Shown here in pieces: positions 36,849 to 44,396 of a stretch of 64,000 nt of DNA; the stretch's first letter is position 1, and each line of letters begins with the position of its first letter. A program made the position numbers and the translations under genes. The notes beneath the pieces are model-generated. The model was not told the DNA's origin and did no database searches. It worked only from the letters and a program-made list of their open reading frames with translations. Location: assembly GCA_041749255.1 (NCBI GenBank), contig JBGTBR010000044.1, positions 62,001-126,000 on the forward strand, read 5' to 3'. Origin of the DNA: JABDLO01 sp041749255. GTDB taxonomy: Bacteria; Bacteroidota; Bacteroidia; Chitinophagales; Saprospiraceae.

Positions 36849-38066
36849 TTAGTCATCACAGAGACTCTCTACCAACTCACCATTGATAAAAACCTTACAT
36901 ACATGGGTGAGGTATTCAAATGGGTCTCCATCATATAGTACAAGGTCGGCATCTTTGCCTGGAGTAATGCTTCCTAGTCTGTCGTCAAGTCCAAGTATTT
37001 TTGCCGGGTTTATGGTAATGGTTTTAAGGGCATCATCAAATGACATTCCATAGGCGGCAGCCATAGCCGCTTCAAACCGGACTACTCGGGTTTTGGGAAC
37101 ATATCCTTCATACCCGCTTTGTAAACTAAAGGGTATTCCGGATTTTGCCAGAAGTGAACCGGTTTCCATATTCATGTTTTTCATATCCCCGTTCGCTCTG
37201 GCCATGGTTGGGTGGAGGATAACTTCTGCACCCTGTGCTTTGATTTTATCTATAAAATCATATATCTCTGCACCTCCGTCTATGACCAGCTTAAATCCAA
37301 ATTCATCAGCTAAACGGAAAGCAGATTGGATGTCGACAGCTGTATTGGCGTGGATGAGAGCTTTGGTTTTTCCTTGAAGAAGGTTAGAAAGAGCTTCCAT
37401 TTTTAGATTTTTATCCGGTCTTTTGCTTTCATCTTCATTGGCCATTTTTTTATTATACGATTGTGCTTTTATCAATTCCTCCCTAAGCATGGCTACTCCT
37501 TTTGCTCTGGTTCCCGGGCTTCGGAAATTCCTTGAAACCCCACTTCCCAGGGTTATAGCCAACATACTTTCAGGGATGAGGGTCACTTCCACTATAGTGC
37601 CGTGTGTGGTTTTTGCCACCATAGTTTGACCGCTAATCAGAGCTCCGGGGCCATGACCTGTATGCAGGGTAGTGATCCCCTGTGAACGCAGGAATGAGAC
37701 CAACTCCTCACTGGCATTATATGCATCTATGGCTCTCAGTTCGGGTTGGATGGGTGAAGATTTTTCTAACTGATCCTGGTCGGTAGGTATGTTGAGATGT
37801 CCTGACAACCCCACTACGGAGTGACCATCTATCAGGCCGGGTGTCACAACTGCAGCCTCATACCTTGTATAATTGGCTGGTATGTCCACTCTGTCGGCTG
37901 TACCGACCGTCTGGATTTTTTGACCTTCGATGAGTATTACACCATTCTCGATGGTACCATCTGTTACGGTATGTATTCGTTCCGCAATGATGGCAATTTG
38001 AGCTTGCATTGTCATTGTAGAAAAGAGAAAAGCAATCCATGAGATGAAATATATTTTTTTGTGCAT
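36849..38066 (-). CDS. Exported amidohydrolase-like protein lacking metal ligands (probable pseudoenzyme)
   Basis: A 405-residue protein with signal peptide MHKKIYFISWIAFLFSTMTMQAQ and the amidohydrolase fold, ending in the family's LGSITPGKDADLVLYDGDPF. The sites that hold metal in the family have changed: the HxH motif reads DGHSVVG, the third and fourth histidine positions read IHANTAVDI and VIDGGAE, and the usual HTD aspartate site is FSLQSGYEG. The downstream neighbour, transcribed in the same direction, is a paralogue with all ligands intact. I infer an inactive, possibly regulatory partner. The gene is intact and shows no decay, so it is not a pseudogene. Confidence 0.82.
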   Translation of the reverse strand: MHKKIYFISWIAFLFSTMTMQAQIAIIAERIHTVTDGTIENGVILIEGQKIQTVGTADRVDIPANYTRYEAAVVTPGLIDGHSVVGLSGHLNIPTDQDQLEKSSPIQPELRAIDAYNASEELVSFLRSQGITTLHTGHGPGALISGQTMVAKTTHGTIVEVTLIPESMLAITLGSGVSRNFRSPGTRAKGVAMLREELIKAQSYNKKMANEDESKRPDKNLKMEALSNLLQGKTKALIHANTAVDIQSAFRLADEFGFKLVIDGGAEIYDFIDKIKAQGAEVILHPTMARANGDMKNMNMETGSLLAKSGIPFSLQSGYEGYVPKTRVVRFEAAMAAAYGMSFDDALKTITINPAKILGLDDRLGSITPGKDADLVLYDGDPFEYLTHVCKVFINGELVESLCDD

Positions 38067-38152
38067 AGATGTGTGGTATTTGTGTTATTTGCTCTTTTTT
38101 TTTATAAAAAAGCGTCTTTTATTTATTAGTAAAATATCCAAAACAAGAAAAA

Positions 38153-39451
38153 TCAATGATCATGGTCATCGGCATGATGGTGTACGTGGAGTTGAGTGCG
38201 ATATACGCCGTATCCTCCCGTAGCAAAAGCCTTATCTTTCGGGTCAGACAGGTCAAATCTTTTGACTCCTTCTACCCAGGTTTGTTCGACCCGGGTATAA
38301 ACGCTAAACGGATCGCCGGAGAGGATAACAATATCAGCGTCCTTGCCCACTTCTAAAGTGCCGGTTCGGTGATCCATATCCATCATTCTGGCACCGGCAA
38401 TGGTCAGTGCTTCCAATGCTTTCTTTTTGGACATTCCCTCTTTGACAGACAATGCAGCTGATCTCAGAAAAAACCTGGAATCGGTCACTCCGTCATCCGT
38501 ATGGAAGGCTACTTCGGCTCCGTATTTTTCAAGTTCCCGGCCATTGATGGGTGAAAGATCCCTGGCTTCCATCTTTCCCCCAGGGGAATCGATGTATATT
38601 ATAGAACTGGGAACCCCTGCCTCAGCGATTTCTTTAGCCACTTTCCATGCTTCACTTACATGGTGAAGAACCACTCTGAATCCAAATTCTTGCGAAAGGC
38701 GGATCGCCGTCATAATATCATTGTGCATATGGGTATGAAAGTGCACAATTCGCTTTCCCTCCAATACTTCAATCATGGTTTCCATAGCCAGGTTTCTCTC
38801 AGGCATTTTACTCGCATCCCCACTGGCTTTATCCAATTTTTTCTGGTATTCCTGAGCTTTTACAAACAAGTCTCTTGCCATTGCGGCAGATTTGGCTCTG
38901 GTACCCGGAAATGGAGCAGTAGCTCTCATCGGATTGGTCCCATTCGCCATTTTTATTCCGCCATAGATACCGGGAACTTTACTTTCAACGATCAAATCCT
39001 CGGTGATCCTTCCCTCCCGCATTTTAAGATAAAGAGTCTGGCCGCTCATGATATGACCTGATCCCGGGAGAACATTTACTGTGGTAATACCTCCCGCCAA
39101 AGCACGCATAAAGCCATCACTCCTGGCATTTACCGCATCGAAAATCCTCACTTCCGGGTTCAGTGCGGAAGATTGGTCTCCTCCGGATCCTTCTCCAAGA
39201 TGGGAATGGGTATCTACAAAACCTGGCAGCAGGGATTTACCCTCTGCATTGACAATCTCAGCTCCGGCTGGAATGGGTGTATTTTCATCTCCGACCGCAG
39301 TGATCTTGCCCATGTGCAGAACTACTATACCATTGGAGATAGGATCACCACTTATGGTATAGACTTGAGCGCCAGTGATGGCAATGGGCTTTTCCTGTGC
39401 GCAAAGGAATAAAGAAGGAATCAGAAGCAAAAAGAGAAAATGTAATCTCAT
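38153..39451 (-). CDS. Exported metal-dependent amidohydrolase
   Basis: A 432-residue enzyme with signal peptide MRLHFLFLLLIPSLFLCAQ (the frame also allows an ATG 12 bases upstream). The metal ligands of the amidohydrolase superfamily are present: VDTHSHLG (HxH), VHFHTHMHND, VLHHVSEAW and FHTDDGVTDSR with the catalytic Asp, and the C-terminal TGTLEVGKDADIVILSGDP. It belongs with imidazolonepropionase-like exported hydrolases; the substrate is unknown. The very C-terminus, LHVHHHADDHDH, is a His/Asp tail that could bind metal. It precedes the metal-less paralogue by about 90 bases on the same strand, suggesting coexpression and perhaps a heterodimer. Confidence 0.88.
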   Translation of the reverse strand: MRLHFLFLLLIPSLFLCAQEKPIAITGAQVYTISGDPISNGIVVLHMGKITAVGDENTPIPAGAEIVNAEGKSLLPGFVDTHSHLGEGSGGDQSSALNPEVRIFDAVNARSDGFMRALAGGITTVNVLPGSGHIMSGQTLYLKMREGRITEDLIVESKVPGIYGGIKMANGTNPMRATAPFPGTRAKSAAMARDLFVKAQEYQKKLDKASGDASKMPERNLAMETMIEVLEGKRIVHFHTHMHNDIMTAIRLSQEFGFRVVLHHVSEAWKVAKEIAEAGVPSSIIYIDSPGGKMEARDLSPINGRELEKYGAEVAFHTDDGVTDSRFFLRSAALSVKEGMSKKKALEALTIAGARMMDMDHRTGTLEVGKDADIVILSGDPFSVYTRVEQTWVEGVKRFDLSDPKDKAFATGGYGVYRTQLHVHHHADDHDH

Positions 39452-39655
39452 AGTGATAGACATTCATGTATGTTTAATGAATAAAGACCGGAAAATACAC
39501 TTTTTTTCGGGAAAGCAAAGTGTTTGTGTTTGAAGAATTTGGTATTGCTCCAGTACCAACATTTAGGTGGTTTGCATAGCAATCAGGGTAATGCCATTTT
39601 ATGACTTTTACGTTTACCTCTCATCCGTGTTATTTTTGGGTTCATTCTGCGTTGA

Positions 39656-40540
39656 TCAGGTCAAAGCACCACTGAGCCCAAAAAGGATATATTCCAAATA
39701 AAATAGTAACCAGATAAACAAATAATACCTTTTAATGGCGATGGCATCGGTGGGTGAAGTGGTAACCCACATCTTAAGCAAGACCAAGGCCATGATCAGG
39801 TGACCAATAATCACTAATGAGGCAAAGTCAGAAACTGGAAAATACCATTCAATTCCTATGACCAATACTAGCATAGACAACAGTATAGCATTTCCCCAAC
39901 GGAAAACCTGATGGGGCCCCACAATGAGAGAAAGCGTTTTAATTTCATACTCTTTATCGCCGGACATATCGGGAATGTCTTTAAACCAGGCTATGACAAT
40001 GCTGTACACAAATATCACCCCGGTAAGCAATAGTATAACCGGTGTCAGGTGAGGATGCTGTTGCAATTTGTCCGTGAAATGGAGAAAGATCAACAGGTTT
40101 ACCACCAAACCGCGAATGGCTATGATGCAAAATGCAGCCCAAAAATGGAAACGCTTTAATCGCACCGGAGGCAACGAATATATGGTGCCCAGGACGATGC
40201 TGATCAACAAAGTGGCGAGCAGAAATACGCCGCCGAAAATACCCAGCCCAAGAGATATCAAAATGGAAGCACTTATGATCCATAGAGCTGTGCTTTGGGT
40301 GTAAGCACCAGAAGCCAATGGCAGGTAAGGTTTGTTGACTTTGTCTATGGAGATATCGGTCAATTGATTCAGACCCACGATGTAAATATTGGTTCCAAGA
40401 CAGGCTACAATGGCAACAATCCAAATAATATAGTCAGAATATGTGCCTCCGGCCAGTAAAAAAAGCGAAGTTATGCTTATCACGGTACCCAGAACCGTGT
40501 GCGGTCTTGAAAAATGTATAAAGTGACTTATTTTTCTCAT
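39656..40540 (-). CDS. Homogentisate prenyltransferase-like (VTE2/HPT-type) UbiA enzyme
   Basis: Such enzymes join a prenyl or phytyl diphosphate to homogentisate with loss of CO2, the committed step of tocopherol and plastoquinone synthesis. The 294-residue protein has about nine helices. Its two Mg-diphosphate motifs are NQLTDISID at residues 58-66 (followed by KVNKPYLPLASG) and KDIPDMSGD at 187-195. Both, together with FSRPHTVLGT, YSLPPVRLKRF and RGLVVN, match my memory of the cyanobacterial and plant homogentisate phytyltransferases much better than UbiA or MenA. The ATG overlaps the preceding stop (ATGA). An upstream-extended frame to 40720 is an artefact of overlap with the methyltransferase gene. 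Confidence 0.88.
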   Translation of the reverse strand: MRKISHFIHFSRPHTVLGTVISITSLFLLAGGTYSDYIIWIVAIVACLGTNIYIVGLNQLTDISIDKVNKPYLPLASGAYTQSTALWIISASILISLGLGIFGGVFLLATLLISIVLGTIYSLPPVRLKRFHFWAAFCIIAIRGLVVNLLIFLHFTDKLQQHPHLTPVILLLTGVIFVYSIVIAWFKDIPDMSGDKEYEIKTLSLIVGPHQVFRWGNAILLSMLVLVIGIEWYFPVSDFASLVIIGHLIMALVLLKMWVTTSPTDAIAIKRYYLFIWLLFYLEYILFGLSGALT

Positions 40541-41382
40541 TTGCGGGCTTGTAATACTCCATATTGAATCAATCCATTGCGGTAACCTCTTTGCATATAT
40601 TGCATGGCCCAGGCTCCTTTGATGGTACTCCAGCCGGCACGGATTAGACCGGTCAAACTTTTCCAGGACAGGGCAGATTTCATGACATCTGACCAGAAGG
40701 GGGCCACCGCCATGCTCCAATCAGCTGTTTTAACTTTGGTAAACCCCGCTGTCATGGCGATTTGATTCAAAGCCTCTATACTTTTCAAGGGAGGTAGATG
40801 GTAGTAGCTGCAAATCCGATCTATTATTTTCTGCTCACTGGTGCTGAAACCTGATTGAACTTCACGAACGCACCAGGTAGCCATAACAAGAGTACCTCCG
40901 GGATGCAATAATTCGTAACACAAATGCATGAGTTCAGCTTTGTCTTCTATATGTTCTGCACTTTCCAATGACCAAATGAGATCAAACCTCTCATCGCTGT
41001 TTTTCAGTGTAAGCATATCCTGTACTTTGATGACGATCTTATCTGCTGTTTTTTCTGCAATATTATAGTCATGTGCGATAGCTGCCTGGACAGGGGAGAG
41101 GGTAACCCCCAAAACATACGCCCCCAATTTTCGGTGCAAAAACCGGGCACTACCCCCGGCGCCACAACCTAAATCCAAAATGAAATCAGCTTTCCGGACA
41201 TGGGCCCAGTTGAGCAATTCAGTGATCATGTCCTCCTGTGCCTGTAGCCTGTCTTTTTTATCTTTTCCATTTTGGCCGTAATACCCATGATGCATGTGCT
41301 CTCCCCATCTATCCACCCACACGTAGGATGAGGCATCGTAAAAATGTTTAATTTTTTCATTGAGTGAATAAGGCATAGTCAA
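40537..41382 (-). CDS. Gamma-tocopherol methyltransferase-like (VTE4-type) SAM methyltransferase
   Basis: VTE4 adds the last ring methyl, turning gamma- into alpha-tocopherol. The 281-residue protein starts with IKHFYDASSYVWVDRWGEHMHHGYY (HMHHGYY from about residue 29). The SAM site is LDLGCGAGGSAR at 69-80, then LGVTLSPVQA, IWSLESAEHIEDK and VMATWCVREV. The tail has VAPFWSDVMKSALSWKSL, IKGAWAMQYMQRGYRNGLI. This set matches plant and cyanobacterial gamma-TMTs in order and spacing. No N-terminal transit peptide or TM segment is seen. It starts eight bases after the VTE3-like gene stop and overlaps the prenyltransferase start by four bases. Confidence 0.86.
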   Translation of the reverse strand: MTMPYSLNEKIKHFYDASSYVWVDRWGEHMHHGYYGQNGKDKKDRLQAQEDMITELLNWAHVRKADFILDLGCGAGGSARFLHRKLGAYVLGVTLSPVQAAIAHDYNIAEKTADKIVIKVQDMLTLKNSDERFDLIWSLESAEHIEDKAELMHLCYELLHPGGTLVMATWCVREVQSGFSTSEQKIIDRICSYYHLPPLKSIEALNQIAMTAGFTKVKTADWSMAVAPFWSDVMKSALSWKSLTGLIRAGWSTIKGAWAMQYMQRGYRNGLIQYGVLQARK

Positions 41383-41390
41383 TATTAGAT

Positions 41391-42299
41391 TTAAAAGACA
41401 ATAAGCAAAATGATCAACAACAACAAAAGTAACACGGCTATTTGATACCCATTGAGCCTTTCGCGTTGATCGGGAGGGAGATGGCGTTGTTTCCCTATTG
41501 CAAACAAATACCCAATAAGCGCTCCGGGTATAAATAAAAACCCTGCCAACGACCCTATTATAATCCTGCCAAATAGTAGTATTTTTCTACTTGTGCTCAT
41601 TTGTGTGTCGGATTCGAGATTTGGTTCGGGTTCTATTGTTTTCGAGCCGGGAGAAACTCCGGTCGCCGGTTTACGACCTGCAATGGCAATGCCATATTTT
41701 TCGCGGGATGGAACCCAGTGAGGAGCGGTATACCGGTGCTGAATATCTTCAAAACCAGCCTCCTTCATCCACTGAAAATACTGTTCTTCTTTGGGGAAAA
41801 GCATCCAGATATTGGCGAGAAAACGGGCTATCGGTCCTTTGGGTTCTATGGGCCCAACCATCAGGGCTATCCCCCCCGGTTTCACGACCCGGTACGCTTC
41901 CATAAGGCCTTGTTGAGGGTTTGGCCAGTATTCTATACTTCCTGTAGAAGTGTATCTGTCAAATCCATCTGTATCGGTGGGAATATTCTCCGCATCGCCC
42001 TGTATAAAAGTACACCCCTGGAGTATTTTCTTTGAGCGCGCCCTTTTTAATTGATGTGGACTTTGATCCACACAGGTAACATTGGAAGGATGGACATGAC
42101 GAACAATGCCTTCCGTATTGAACCCCGTTCCTGAACCCACATCTATAACCGTCAGGTCTTTGTGCGTAAGCTGTGCCAGGGCAAGGCACTCATCGCGCAT
42201 GCGAACCGTCCAGAAAAGTGGATTGACCAATTTGTCATAAAACTGAGACAGGAAGCGGTAAAACCACCAGGCTTCCTCTTTGTGTTGAACTGCTCTCAT
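41391..42299 (-). CDS. MPBQ/MSBQ methyltransferase-like (VTE3-type) membrane-anchored methyltransferase
   Basis: VTE3 methylates 2-methyl-6-phytyl- or solanesyl-benzoquinol in plant plastids. The 302-residue protein resembles plant VTE3 along its length: YRFLSQFYDKLVNPLFWT (14-31), VIDVGSGTGF with SAM (51-60), VDQSPHQLKRARSK (77-90), GDAENIP, GSIEYWPNPQQGLMEAYRV (120-138), IWMLFPKEEQYFQWMK and GRKPATGVSP. After a Pro/Ser-rich linker it ends in two hydrophobic segments (about 235-262 and 283-302), like the C-terminal envelope anchor of the plant enzyme. Cyanobacteria use a different, non-orthologous MPBQ methyltransferase. It is the third gene of the operon, 31 bases after the ferredoxin gene. 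Confidence 0.87.
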   Translation of the reverse strand: MRAVQHKEEAWWFYRFLSQFYDKLVNPLFWTVRMRDECLALAQLTHKDLTVIDVGSGTGFNTEGIVRHVHPSNVTCVDQSPHQLKRARSKKILQGCTFIQGDAENIPTDTDGFDRYTSTGSIEYWPNPQQGLMEAYRVVKPGGIALMVGPIEPKGPIARFLANIWMLFPKEEQYFQWMKEAGFEDIQHRYTAPHWVPSREKYGIAIAGRKPATGVSPGSKTIEPEPNLESDTQMSTSRKILLFGRIIIGSLAGFLFIPGALIGYLFAIGKQRHLPPDQRERLNGYQIAVLLLLLLIILLIVF

Positions 42300-42330
42300 A
42301 CCTTATTCTGTTTACACTTTTTTTTAGTTA

Positions 42331-42543
42331 TTAAGAGGATACGGCAATGCTTTGATGATCAATGGCAGAAACAGGACAGATGGCTTCGCAGATCATGCAG
42401 GCTATATCACAAGGCCTGTCGACGGCAATGGTGTCAAAATGGCTGATAAAACTTCTCTCCTGGGGGCATATGGCGACGCATACTCCGCATTGTATACAGG
42501 CATTCCAGGCAATAGAAAACAAAACAGGTTCTGATTTGGACAT
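42331..42543 (-). CDS. 2[4Fe-4S] ferredoxin, probable electron donor to the geranylgeranyl reductase
   Basis: A 70-residue bacterial-type ferredoxin. Two cluster motifs are complete: C16-x2-C19-x2-C22-x3-C26-P (CIQCGVCVAICP) and C45-x3-C49-x2-C52-x3-C56-P (CMICEAICP). It begins two bases after the geranylgeranyl reductase stop, so the two are coupled. In Methanosarcina a ferredoxin encoded beside the geranylgeranyl reductase supplies its electrons, and I infer the same partnership here. The second motif has three residues rather than two after its first Cys, which may shift that cluster's potential. Confidence 0.9.
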   Translation of the reverse strand: MSKSEPVLFSIAWNACIQCGVCVAICPQERSFISHFDTIAVDRPCDIACMICEAICPVSAIDHQSIAVSS

Positions 42544-42545
42544 GA

Positions 42546-43712
42546 TTATATTTTTTTGAAAGGAGATTCGGGGCTGAAATAATTAGCCATGGTGGTATAC
42601 AGTGTCTGGTCTCTCTTTTCCACGTTTCTGATTTTGAAAATTTTCACTTTGATGCCGTAGAGCTCCCACATTTTTTTTCCGTTCTTTTCCATCCACAACT
42701 CCTGATACCGGCTCATGCTTTTGGCGGAGTGATCATGGCTGTTGTTGAGATGTTCACCTAAAAACTGACCGGCTATTCGTCCGGCCGTCAATGCTGTATG
42801 GATACCACCGCCTGTTATGGGATTTACCTGCCTGGCAGCATCACCCACCAGTATCAGGTTATCGGCGAATTGTGTACGCAAAGGATGGGACAGGGGAACG
42901 CCTCCACCCTGGATTTCCAGTATGCGGACATTTTTAAATCTCTCCTTCATGAAAGAGTTTTTTAAAAAATGGTCGAGGTGTTCTCTCGCATTATTCTTTG
43001 ACATAGAGCATATGATACCCAGTCCAATTTCAGTATAACCATGTCCTTTGGGAAATACCCAGGCATAGCCTCCCGGTGCCCATTGATGCCCTGTAATGAT
43101 CTCCAGCAGACCGTCTGCTTCTACTCCGTCGGTGACAAATTGCAGGCAACTGGCCAGCTCTGTAAATTTCATATGGGTTTGAAGTCCTGCCCATTTTCCC
43201 ACCTGAGATTGTAATCCGTCAGCACCTATTATTACCCTACAGCGTATCGTCAATTCATCTGCATAGTGTCGCACCCGGAGCAGGGCGTGGCCATTCTCCC
43301 TATGGATGTCTACCGCTTCCGCTTTTAACATCACATCTACTCCGCTACGCTCTGCCATTGCCATCAGATGCCGATCAAACCTCCGTCTGTCTACCACATA
43401 TCCGAGAGGTCTCTGGTCTGCTCCTGTACCGTATTCCTGCGGCTTGAGTTCTCTGTAATCTATTTGAGTAGATTGACCATTTTCGCTGTAAATGGTAAAT
43501 CCATAAATGGGTTGTTGTATAAATTCATCGCTGATCACGACTTCATTTTCTACCAGGGCATGACGGCTTATGGCTCCGGAGCACTGCACGGGTGCTCCCA
43601 ATTCCTGTCGCTTATCGAGCAGCAATACCCGCATACCCCGCATAGCAGCATATCTGGCCGCGGTAGCTCCACCGGGTCCGGACCCTATGACTACAATGTC
43701 ATAGTTATCCAT
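42546..43712 (-). CDS. Geranylgeranyl reductase family FAD protein
   Basis: These flavoenzymes saturate double bonds of geranylgeranyl chains, producing phytyl groups or archaeal lipids. The 388-residue protein has the FAD motif IGSGPGG at residues 9-15, LLDKRQELGAPVQCSGAIS with the family's conserved Cys, GADGLQSQVGKWAG, APGGYAWVFPKGHG and DNLILVGDAARQVNPITGGGIH near residues 283-304 for the second FAD contact. It resembles archaeal-type GGR as much as plant ChlP. As first gene of an operon with homogentisate-prenyltransferase- and tocopherol-methyltransferase-like genes, it probably makes the phytyl chain or reduces the prenylated product (inference). Confidence 0.88.
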   Translation of the reverse strand: MDNYDIVVIGSGPGGATAARYAAMRGMRVLLLDKRQELGAPVQCSGAISRHALVENEVVISDEFIQQPIYGFTIYSENGQSTQIDYRELKPQEYGTGADQRPLGYVVDRRRFDRHLMAMAERSGVDVMLKAEAVDIHRENGHALLRVRHYADELTIRCRVIIGADGLQSQVGKWAGLQTHMKFTELASCLQFVTDGVEADGLLEIITGHQWAPGGYAWVFPKGHGYTEIGLGIICSMSKNNAREHLDHFLKNSFMKERFKNVRILEIQGGGVPLSHPLRTQFADNLILVGDAARQVNPITGGGIHTALTAGRIAGQFLGEHLNNSHDHSAKSMSRYQELWMEKNGKKMWELYGIKVKIFKIRNVEKRDQTLYTTMANYFSPESPFKKI

Positions 43713-43848
43713 AAACAGGGCATTGTGTAAGAGTGAGGTAGGGCATTACTGTATATTGGTTTAAAATCATTAAAAGTACGGATAAATTTAGGAGAAAGCA
43801 AGTGATCGTGTATTGCTTTTGTTTTGAGGGAAGGATTTGTAAGGCGAT

Positions 43849-43880
43849 GAAACATAAAATGATGTGAATAAAGGTCAAAA
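43849..43880 (-). promoter_or_regulatory. Candidate Bacteroidota promoter for the prenylquinone-type operon
   Basis: On the minus strand the sequence reads TTTTG (43880-43876), 19 bases, then TATGTTTC (43856-43849). This fits the Bacteroidota sigma-A consensus TTTG-N19-21-TAnnTTTG with one mismatch in the last base. Transcription would start near 43842, giving a leader of about 130 bases before the geranylgeranyl reductase ATG. Confidence 0.5.
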
Positions 43881-43894
43881 GAGGAGTATGATAT

Positions 43895-43920
43895 GTTTGA
43901 AATAAATATTTGTTTCAAAC
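43895..43920. promoter_or_regulatory. 26-bp near-perfect palindrome, candidate operator
   Basis: Two 13-bp arms, GTTTGAAATAAAT and ATTTGTTTCAAAC, form an inverted repeat with a single mismatched pair. It lies 15 bases upstream of the candidate leftward promoter and about 115 bases before the divergent HTH gene, between both genes. A palindrome of this size in a divergent regulator-operon gap is the usual form of an operator. Confidence 0.5.
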
Positions 43921-43975
43921 CCATCCTTAAATGTTAAAATTTCAAAATGATTACCTTTATTTCAACGGTTATCAT

Positions 43976-43983
43976 TAAATTTG
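43976..43983 (+). promoter_or_regulatory. Candidate -7 box for the divergent HTH gene
   Basis: TAAATTTG at 43976-43983 matches the Bacteroidota TAnnTTTG box exactly and lies 53 bases before the ATG of the HTH gene. No good -33 TTTG lies 19-21 bases upstream, so support is moderate. Confidence 0.35.
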
Positions 43984-44035
43984 TGCTGAAGCTATCTATG
44001 AATTATGGATTTTAACCATGTAAATAGATGGTAAA

Positions 44036-44269
44036 ATGGGAGAAAAGGAATTTAAATCGAAATATACAATGACACGCCTGGAAATGGCTCATCATTTGGG
44101 TGTGAGTAAAAGCACCTTGTACAGGGCGATTCAGCGTTCCGGTCTGACCATTTCTTCCGGATTGCTTACCGCTGACGAGCAAAGAAGTATTTGGAGCCTT
44201 TTTGATAAGAATAACGGAGAGACTATTTTAGAGGAAAGTGATCAGTTAAAGGTGAACGGTAAACAGTGA
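44036..44269 (+). CDS. Small helix-turn-helix DNA-binding protein
   Basis: A 77-residue protein with one clear HTH: TRLEMAHHLGVSKSTLYRAIQRSGL at about residues 12-36, followed by LTADEQRSIWSLF and an acidic tail. It has no ligand domain, like excisionase- or MerR-type winged HTH proteins. It is transcribed away from the prenylquinone-type operon across a 323-base gap with a palindrome, so it may regulate that operon (context inference). The alternative is a small regulator from a mobile element, since repeats and accessory genes begin just downstream. Confidence 0.65.
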   Translation: MGEKEFKSKYTMTRLEMAHHLGVSKSTLYRAIQRSGLTISSGLLTADEQRSIWSLFDKNNGETILEESDQLKVNGKQ

Positions 44270-44300
44270 ACGGGGGAAATGCTGAGCTTATGAGTAAAAT

Positions 44301-44394
44301 GTCTGGATCAGAATTTACAAAATTCAAAAATTAACAGAATGATTATTTTACCCAATTATGCAAATTCTATAATTCAGCAAATCCTGATCCAGAC
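44301..44394. repeat. Imperfect inverted repeat (REP-like), upstream copy
   Basis: GTCTGGATCAG at 44301-44311 faces CTGATCCAGAC at 44384-44394. The arms continue with weaker similarity (AATTTACAAAATTC versus the reverse complement of TAATTCAGCAAAT), so the 94-base block can form a long imperfect hairpin. A related block lies beyond the following ORF. The ATG of the GxxExxY gene is two bases past its end. Confidence 0.7.
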
Positions 44395-44396
44395 AG

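Noticed and set aside
36849..38066. Pseudogene call for the metal-less amidohydrolase
   Set aside because: The frame is intact with signal peptide and normal length; loss of ligands alone is better read as a pseudoenzyme.
40541..40720. Upstream extension of the prenyltransferase reading frame
   Set aside because: It is fully within the VTE4-like gene, is not hydrophobic, and the ATGA overlap at 40537-40540 gives a natural start.
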